NCBI RefSeq assembly: GCF_021462265.1
Contig: NZ_JAJONF010000005.1
Span: 351,376 to 415,375 of the forward strand
Reading direction: 5' to 3'
Source: Streptomyces shenzhenensis
Lineage (GTDB): Bacteria > Actinomycetota > Actinomycetes > Streptomycetales > Streptomycetaceae
Length of the DNA stretch: 64,000 bases
Made by a program: the position numbers and the translations under genes. This document shows positions 59,179 to 64,000 of this stretch, in pieces. The stretch's first letter is position 1, and each line of letters opens with the position of its first letter. Below the pieces are notes generated by a model. It worked only from the letters and a program-made list of their open reading frames with translations, had not been told where the DNA came from and searched no databases.

Positions 59179-59600
59179 TCACTTGGCTTCCGGCTGTCGG
59201 GAGCGCTGGAGCGAGGTGGCCGGTGCTGAGAGCATCCCGGCGAGGACCATTGCCCACACGGCCGGCGCCGCCCACGCCTCGCCGGCGCCGGCCGCGGCCA
59301 TCCAGCCCCGGCCTGCCGCCTCGCCCGGTTCCCGGGTCGCCACCCCGTACATGCCGATGGGAAAGACTATGCTCCGCCGACTTGTCTCATACCGCAGCGG
59401 CACGCGGTGCGGCACGTGCCGCCACAGACCCAGGGCGAGCAGCAGCGGGATCAGCCGGAGTTCCTTCGGCTCGACGGGCTCCAGCAGGGGGCCAGTGCCA
59501 GCGCGGCCACCGGCAGGTGCAGCAGCCCGACGGCCCAGCACACCATGCGCCACAGAACGCAGCCGTGAGCGGTGAAGCTGAGCAGGCCCCCCGGGCACCC
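59179..59600 (-). pseudogene. SLAC1/TDT-family transporter, 3' fragment with frameshift
   Basis: LRLIPLLLALGLWRHVPHRV, PLRYETSRRSIVFPIGMYGV (the conserved FPxGMYxxAT of tellurite-resistance/dicarboxylate transporters) and AAPAVWAMVLAGML form the last two helices, ending at 59179. Upstream LWRMVCWAVGLLHLPVAALA is in another frame, so a frameshift lies near 59480, and everything 5' of about 59600 is missing. SLAC1-type channels move anions including nitrate/nitrite, so loss next to narG is notable. Confidence 0.7.
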
Positions 59601-60029
59601 ACCGCTCCAGCGCATCCGGTGGTGGCGGGCTACGACGGATCCACGGCCAGCCGCGGCGCGCCGGCGGGGGCGACCGGACTGGCCCGCCGGACCGGACGGC
59701 CGCTGCGCGTGGCGTACATCAGCCCCGTCCCCATGTCGTACGACCCGGGGACGGTCGTCGTTCCTGTGGCCGAGCGGGAGGCCGATGCGCTGGCCCGGCT
59801 GCGTGCAGAACTCGCCGACACGCTCCCCGCGGCCACGCCGGCCGGGCTGGACGTCCACGTCGCCGCCTGCATGGGGGATGCGGCCCGGGAGCCGGCCCGT
59901 CTGGCGGACGAGCACCAGGCCGACGCGCTGGTGCTCGGCGCTCCGGAGCACCGGCTGCACCACCTCATCGGGCCGACACCGGTGTGGATGGCCCGCCACG
60001 CGCACTGCCCCGTCGTCATCCTGCCCTGA
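59565..60029 (+). CDS. Universal stress protein (single USP domain)
   Basis: 154 residues from GTG 59565. It opens HPVVAGYDGSTASRGAPAGA TGLARRTGRPLRVAYISPV, the USP first strand-loop-helix, and ends with DALVLGAPEHRLHHLIGPTP VWMARHAHCPVVILP. The ATP-binding GxxG-9x-G(S/T) motif is only partly kept (LGAPEHRLHHLIGPTPVWM), so nucleotide binding is uncertain. Typical two-domain actinobacterial relatives are about 290 residues; this is a one-domain form. Associated with dormancy and hypoxia regulons in actinobacteria. The start is not certain because no clear ribosome site precedes it. Confidence 0.82.
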   Translation: MSGEAEQAPRAPTAPAHPVVAGYDGSTASRGAPAGATGLARRTGRPLRVAYISPVPMSYDPGTVVVPVAEREADALARLRAELADTLPAATPAGLDVHVAACMGDAAREPARLADEHQADALVLGAPEHRLHHLIGPTPVWMARHAHCPVVILP

Positions 60030-60193
60030 CCTTGCTCCACGTATGGTCGGCGCGACGGGGAAAAACGGACGCAGCGGCCTTCTGAGACGGGGGCAGGCGG
60101 CGCACCGCCGGGGCCTGCTTCCGGCCAGGTGAGCGCGTAGTGTGACATGGCGGGGCGACAGGCTGACGGCGCCCGGCGCCGAGAGGAAGCACC

Positions 60194-61510
60194 ATGGCGC
60201 ACAATCCGTGGCAGCGGTGGAGGCGGGGACAGGCCGGGGGCGGAGTTGTCGCACGACCGCCGCAGCGTGCTTTGGACCGGCACCGGCTGCGGCACCTGCT
60301 GGACGCGGTCGGGGCGGTCAGCACCGACATGGATACACGCACCGTGCTGCGCCGCATCGTGGAAGCCGCCACCGATCTCGTCGCCGCGCGCTACGGGGCG
60401 CTGGGCGTGCTCAACGAGAGCGGAAGGGTCGTCGACCTGATCACCGTGGGCATCGATGATCCGCGGCTGTGCGCCGCCATGGGCCTGCCGCAGGGCCATG
60501 GCCTGCTGCACACCATGGTGGACGACCGGGAGCCGTTGCGGGTGGCGGATGTGGCCGCCCACCCTCGTGCGGCCGGCTTTCCGCCCGGGCACCCGGTCAT
60601 GCGGACGCTGCTGGGCGTCCCGCTCATGGTGCGCGGCACGGTCTACGGTGACCTCTACGTCGCTGACAAGAGGGACGGTACGCCTTTCGATGACGACGAC
60701 GAGGATCTGCTGGCGGCTCTGGCCAGTGCTGCGGGCGTCAGTCTCGAAAACGCCCGCCTGTACGAGCAGCTCCGACGTGCCGCCGAGCACTTCCAGCGCC
60801 GTATGCTGCCCGTGCTTCCCGATCTTGCGCCGCTTGAGGCTGCCGCCCGCTACGAGCCCGCCTCCGAGCTGCCCAGGCTGGGTGGGGACTGGTACGACGC
60901 CATGGCTCTGCCGGACGGCGCCACCTGTGTGGTGGTGGGCGACGTGACCGGCCACGACGTGGAGGCCGCCCCGCTGATGGGGCAGATCCGCAACATGCTG
61001 CGGGCGCTTGCCTTCGACCGGGGCGAGCCGCCCGGCCTGGTCGTGTCCCGGCTGGACCAGGCCCTGACGATGTTCGACGAGCCGCCGACGGCCACTTTGG
61101 TGTTCGGCCGCATCGAGCCCGGCCGCGGCGAGGCCGGCCAGTACACGTTCGGCTGGAGCAACGCGGGGCATCTGCCGCCGCTGCTGGTCGGTGCGGACGG
61201 CAGCACCCGATACCTGGCACCCGCCCGACACGGAATCCCGGTGGGGATCGAGGCGTCCGTTCCCAGGTTCAGCCACGAACACCCCCTTCCGCCCGGCAGC
61301 ACCCTGCTGTTGTTCACCGACGGGCTGGTCGAGCGCCGCGACCAGGACATCGACACCGGGCTTGACGACTTGGCCGAGCAGGTCGCCCGCCTGGCCACAG
61401 CCCCGCTTGAGGAGCTGTGCGACACCCTGATCAGCCGGAGCCGGCAGGTGTTCGACGACGACGTCGCCCTGCTCGCCATGCGCACCCCCTCGGACGGCCC
61501 GGCACGGTGA
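60194..61510 (+). CDS. GAF-domain PP2C (SpoIIE) phosphatase
   Basis: 438 residues. A GAF sensor lies at about 40-190 (TDMDTRTVLRRIVEAATDLV; MGLPQGHGLLHTMVDDREPL; RTLLGVPLMVRGTVYGDLYV; FDDDDEDLLAALASAAGVSL). The SpoIIE-type PP2C phosphatase core lies at about 205-430 (RRMLPVLPDLAPLEAAARYE; LGGDWYDAMALP and VVVGDVTGHDVEAAPLMGQI with metal Asp residues; WSNAGHLPPLLV; LLLFTDGLVERR; DDDVALLAMR). It dephosphorylates Ser/Thr on anti-sigma antagonists, linking a small-molecule or redox signal to sigma-factor control. The GAF type recalls DosS-like dormancy sensors. ATG 60194 follows GAGAGGAAGCACC. Confidence 0.92.
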   Translation: MAHNPWQRWRRGQAGGGVVARPPQRALDRHRLRHLLDAVGAVSTDMDTRTVLRRIVEAATDLVAARYGALGVLNESGRVVDLITVGIDDPRLCAAMGLPQGHGLLHTMVDDREPLRVADVAAHPRAAGFPPGHPVMRTLLGVPLMVRGTVYGDLYVADKRDGTPFDDDDEDLLAALASAAGVSLENARLYEQLRRAAEHFQRRMLPVLPDLAPLEAAARYEPASELPRLGGDWYDAMALPDGATCVVVGDVTGHDVEAAPLMGQIRNMLRALAFDRGEPPGLVVSRLDQALTMFDEPPTATLVFGRIEPGRGEAGQYTFGWSNAGHLPPLLVGADGSTRYLAPARHGIPVGIEASVPRFSHEHPLPPGSTLLLFTDGLVERRDQDIDTGLDDLAEQVARLATAPLEELCDTLISRSRQVFDDDVALLAMRTPSDGPAR

Positions 61511-61573
61511 GACATGAATCCTGGCCTCTTGACGTGCCGGGCTTCGCGGGCGGTCGTCCTGACGGGGTGGCGG

Positions 61574-61768
61574 TCAGGATGGCCGCAGGGTGCGCAGGGC
61601 GTAGGGCAGGATGCCGCCGTGGCGGTGGTCGGCCTCGGTGGGGGTGTCGATGCGTACCCGCGCGGTGAACCGGACGGAGCCGGCGGGGCCGTCGGCGGGG
61701 GCGGTGACCTGTGGCGGCAGTCCCTCGGCGTCAGCGTCTGCCGGGCCGCGGACGGTGTAGGTTCCTCG
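61574..61768 (-). pseudogene. C-terminal tail of aconitate hydratase
   Basis: The minus strand reads SVRFTARVRIDTPTEADHRH then GGILPYALRTLRPS and stop. This is the conserved end of aconitase A (VRxDTPxEADYYRHGGILxYVLRxL). One residue pair is missing in ADHRHGG against ADYYRHGG. About 60 residues remain of a roughly 900-residue enzyme. Confidence 0.65.
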
Positions 61769-62105
61769 CCGGTCAGACCGGGGGATTCGCTTCTGCGTAG
61801 CGTCCGCGCGGTGATCGCGGCTCGCCCGGGAGATCGGATCCCCGCTGGGGTGCCGTCTGCTGTTCCCACGGCCGGCGTCCCTTCGCCGGTGCCGGGGCTG
61901 CCGATCCGGTCACCGGGAGCCTTCTTCTCTGTTCAAGCCTGCCGGACAAGGGCAGACCGTGCGATCTCAGCGTGACTTGCCCGCCGTATGACAGGCGGAG
62001 CCGAACGGGTACCTGCATGCGGATGGCGTAGGCCCGCCTGCCGGGGCACGTGCGCGGTGATACGACGGGCACAGGGCACCAGCGAGCACCGGAGGGACGT
62101 CTGGG
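61769..62105. other. Non-coding stretch before the GAPDH fragment
   Basis: About 335 bp in which no gene, repeat or regulatory element was recognised, apart from GAGGGACGTCTGGG just before ATG 62106. Confidence 0.35.
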
Positions 62106-62575
62106 ATGCCGAAGGTCGCCGTCGACGGGCTCGGCCGCATCGGTCGCGCCGCGCTGAAGATCCTCCACGACGCGGACGGCGTGGAAACCGCCGCCGTCAA
62201 CGACCTCGTCCAGGTGGACAACCTCGCCTACCTGCTGGCGCACGACAGCGACTACGGCCGCTACGGCAGGACGGTCGCGGTGAGCGGCGGCGCACCGAGC
62301 ATCGACGGACACCCGGTGCCGGTGTACGCCGAACGCGATCCGGCCCGGCTGCCGTGCAAGGAACTGGGCATCGACCTGGTCTTGGAGCGCACCGGTGCCT
62401 TCCGCCGCGAGGAGGACTTGCGGCGCCGCCTTCAGGCCGGAGCGCGTTTCGTCATCCTGTCCGCGCCGGCACGGACCGGGACGGTGCCCGCCGTCGTGCA
62501 GGGCGTGAGCCAAGCCCCCAAGGACCTGCAGGTCATCTCCTGCGCGAGCTGCACCACCAACCGCATCACCGCGCG
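62106..62575 (+). pseudogene. GAPDH N-terminal (NAD-binding) half
   Basis: From ATG 62106: MPKVAVDGLGRIGRAALKIL, ETAAVNDLVQVDNLAYLLAH, DSDYGRYGRTV, GARFVILSAPARTG and ISCASCTTNRITA, which contains the catalytic Cys region of glyceraldehyde-3-phosphate dehydrogenase. Just after it the sequence switches to a different protein in another frame, so the catalytic/tetramer half is absent. The open frame runs out of phase to 63125. Several consensus residues are already changed (DGLG for NGFG; VLERTGAF for VVECTGRF). Confidence 0.85.
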
Positions 62576-62718
62576 AACTCACCGCCGGCACCGTGATGGC
62601 CCTGACCCTGTCCATCGACCACCGGACCCTCGACGGAACCACCGGCGCCGTCTTCCTCACCGACCTCAAGACACTGCTCGAACAGCCGATGCGCATCGTC
62701 GTGCAACTGGAGGCACTG
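62576..62718 (+). pseudogene. C-terminal tail of a 2-oxoacid dehydrogenase E2 acyltransferase
   Basis: RELTAGTVMALTLSIDHRTL, DGTTGAVFLTDLKTLLEQPM and RIVV match the end of lipoyl acyltransferases, including the catalytic DHR...DG motif. It is joined on the left to the GAPDH fragment and reads in phase, without a stop, into the AhpD-like gene at 62719. Only the last about 45 residues remain. Confidence 0.75.
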
Positions 62719-63060
62719 ATGACCGAGTCCGTCTACCATCCGGCCACACCGGAGATCGGCGCCCGCCGCGCCCAACTCGCCCCGGCCGTCAACGAGGCGT
62801 TCGAGAACTTCAGCCGGGCTGTGTTCGCCGAGGGAGCGCTGCCGGAGAAGACCAAGCAGTTGATCGCCGTGGCCGTCGCCCACGTCACACAGTGCCCGTA
62901 CTGCATTCAGGGGCACACACGCCTCGCGCAGCGCAAGGGCAACAGCCCGGAAGAGATCATGGAAGCCATCTGGGTCGCCGCCGAGATGCGCGCCGGGGGC
63001 GCCTACGCCCACTCCACACTCGCCCTGCACACGATGGGAGAGACCGCACCCCGCGGATAA
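62719..63060 (+). CDS. AhpD-like carboxymuconolactone-decarboxylase-family protein
   Basis: 113 residues. TESVYHPATPEIGARRAQLA opens the protein. ALPEKTKQLIAVAVAHVTQC, PYCIQGHTRLAQRKGNSPEE IMEAIWVAAEMRAGGAYAHS carries the redox CxxC (CPYC) and the conserved His of the AhpD active site. Such proteins are small peroxidase/disulfide reductase-like trimers. GGAGG lies 6 bp before ATG 62719, so independent translation is likely, although the frame is open upstream into the E2 remnant. It appears intact and functional, presumably in peroxide or redox defence. Confidence 0.88.
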   Translation: MTESVYHPATPEIGARRAQLAPAVNEAFENFSRAVFAEGALPEKTKQLIAVAVAHVTQCPYCIQGHTRLAQRKGNSPEEIMEAIWVAAEMRAGGAYAHSTLALHTMGETAPRG

Positions 63061-63181
63061 CGCAGGACTGGGCAGGGACGCGGAGGCGGGCACACCACGC
63101 AGCGCCATACGTCCGCGGTTCATGACGGGTCATGCTCATCCTGCCCGTCATGACCGCCAAGGGCTTCGACGCGGGTGGCGG

Positions 63182-63727
63182 TCACACGCGGTCGTAGACG
63201 AGCAGTCCGTCAGCGCGCAGCCGGGCTCCCACGGTCGGACGGTGCTCGGTGAGCCGGCCGTCGTGAGCCAGGTGCAGTACTCGAGCGTGGCGCGCGAGGA
63301 CTGCGAAATCGGCGATGATCCGCCGGTGGCAGCGCCACCACACGGACTCGCCGCACATCACGGCGGTGCGGACATCGGCCGCCTGCCGCAGCAACCCGTT
63401 TATGGCCGCCAGGAAGTCCGGGGTGCGGGTGTGACCCGCGTATCCGCGGAAGGAGGCGTTCTCCCAGAAGACATCGGGGGAATCAGGGGCCACCTTCCGA
63501 AAGCCTCCCAGCCGCTGCTCCCACCGGTAGTCGATCCCTTCCTCCGGCAGCCACCGCCGGAGTGCTTCCCGGCCCACGTCGGGGTTGTGCCGGCTGCCGG
63601 GCGCGGTCCGTACGTCGACAACGGCCCGTATGCCGACGCCGTGCAGCAGGGCGGCCAACTGCTCGTGTCCCGCAGTGCCATGCCCGAACGTCAGCAGCGT
63701 CACCCCTGACGATGTGTGGTGCATCAT
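63182..63727 (-). CDS. DUF488 family protein
   Basis: 181 residues. VTLLTFGHGTAGHEQLAALL, AVVDVRTAPGSRHNPDVG, GIDYRWEQRLGGFRK, FRGYAGHT and the C-terminal VMCGESVWWRCHRRIIADFA are the DUF488 signature (TxGHSxxxxxxFxxxLxxxxIxxVxDVRxxPxSRxxxF; CAExxPxxCHRxxIA). The Cys-Glu-Cys-His cluster suggests a catalytic or metal role, but none is established. ATG 63727 overlaps the upstream gene's stop by 4 bp. Confidence 0.88.
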   Translation of the reverse strand: MMHHTSSGVTLLTFGHGTAGHEQLAALLHGVGIRAVVDVRTAPGSRHNPDVGREALRRWLPEEGIDYRWEQRLGGFRKVAPDSPDVFWENASFRGYAGHTRTPDFLAAINGLLRQAADVRTAVMCGESVWWRCHRRIIADFAVLARHARVLHLAHDGRLTEHRPTVGARLRADGLLVYDRV

Positions 63728-63984
63728 GCGTGTGGGGTGCGCTTGGTTGCCGCCGAGGCGGCCAGGGCGAGGTGGCGACGTGGTTGGTGCGGACAGGTGC
63801 GGGTCAGGTGGGAGACGTCGCTGACATGGCCGTGCAGGCCGTTGCCGCCCCAGGAGATGCGTTGAATGGCGAACGCCGCGGGCGCCCCGTGCTGTGGGTC
63901 GGTGTCCTTGACCATCTGATCGGGGACGTCCTCGCGGAACTCCGACTGGCCGTCGGGATGGACGAGCGCGTGGATACCGGTCAT
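63724..63984 (-). CDS. Small conserved hypothetical protein coupled to DUF488
   Basis: 86 residues: MTGIHALVHPDGQSEFREDV, PDQMVKDTDPQHGAPAAFAI, QRISWGGNGLHGHVSDVSHL then TRTCPHQPRRHL. I recall similar short Streptomyces proteins of unknown role. Its stop overlaps the DUF488 start by 4 bp (ATGA), so the two are co-translated. No ribosome site can be judged with confidence because only 36 bases of upstream sequence are available. Confidence 0.65.
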   Translation of the reverse strand: MTGIHALVHPDGQSEFREDVPDQMVKDTDPQHGAPAAFAIQRISWGGNGLHGHVSDVSHLTRTCPHQPRRHLALAASAATKRTPHA

Positions 63985-64000
63985 GGGACTGTCCGATGTG

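Noticed and set aside
1..64000. tRNA, rRNA, CRISPR arrays, replication origin or integrase attachment site
   Set aside because: None was recognised on either strand by reading; a dedicated covariance-model or att-site search was not possible.

Overview
The window is high-GC actinobacterial DNA and almost certainly Streptomyces. Supporting signs are pervasive third-position G/C, frequent GTG starts, many 1-8 bp start/stop overlaps, a FemX-type branching enzyme, a DUF6104 protein, and transposase families common in that genus (IS5, IS110, IS30, ISKra4). It is accessory rather than core sequence: intact operons are separated by transposase fossils, deletion scars and gene tails. No rRNA, tRNA or CRISPR array was seen.

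Left part (1-10.85 kb): an IS30 remnant, a femX-like gene, a hollowed IS5-type element carrying unrelated cargo (about 1.93-4.02 kb), and a second, multiply frameshifted IS5 copy that contains a 50-bp perfect palindrome. Next come a caspase-like protease overlapping an EACC1 adaptor gene, with a broken WD40 sensor tail beside them, then an SRPBCC/sigma-factor chimera and a Fic/Doc toxin fossil.

Central part (10.83-25.03 kb): the most interesting unit. Nine tightly coupled minus-strand genes run from 19444 down to 10831: TMK-like kinase, nucleotidyltransferase, class V aminotransferase, NMN-adenylyltransferase-like protein, SAM methyltransferase, NUDIX hydrolase, membrane protein, PEP-synthase-like phosphotransferase and dCTP-deaminase-like protein. 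Divergent from them is a plus-strand pair of NTPase switch proteins, XRE-NB-ARC-TPR and TIR-NB-ARC-TPR. An 11+11 bp palindrome lies in the shared promoter region. The gene content fits either an undescribed nucleotide-derived metabolite pathway or a nucleotide/NAD-centred conflict system; the sequence alone does not decide between them.

Middle right (25.3-42.4 kb): mostly metabolism. There is a Tat-exported FAD oxidoreductase, an esterase with a divergent TetR regulator, an MFS gene killed by one in-frame TGA and fused to a hydrolase fragment, and an AraC regulator beside an amine oxidase/SRPBCC/class II aldolase/PfkB kinase/aldehyde dehydrogenase run. A LysR regulator faces an F420/NADP-type reductase across an ATCACA-N3-TGTGAT operator.

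Right part (42.4-64 kb): a giant P-type ATPase with two small partners, then an anaerobiosis/redox island. The island has a SufR-like three-cysteine regulator, hemerythrin/DUF2249 proteins, a ferredoxin, cupins, narGHJI, a universal stress protein and a GAF-SpoIIE phosphatase. A repeated TTAC-N10-12-GTARAAA motif sits at the promoters of the regulator, the DUF2249 gene and the hemerythrin/ferredoxin pair. Fossil tails of a SLAC1-type transporter, aconitase, GAPDH and an acyltransferase E2 fill the gaps, so the island seems to have been assembled with repeated deletions.
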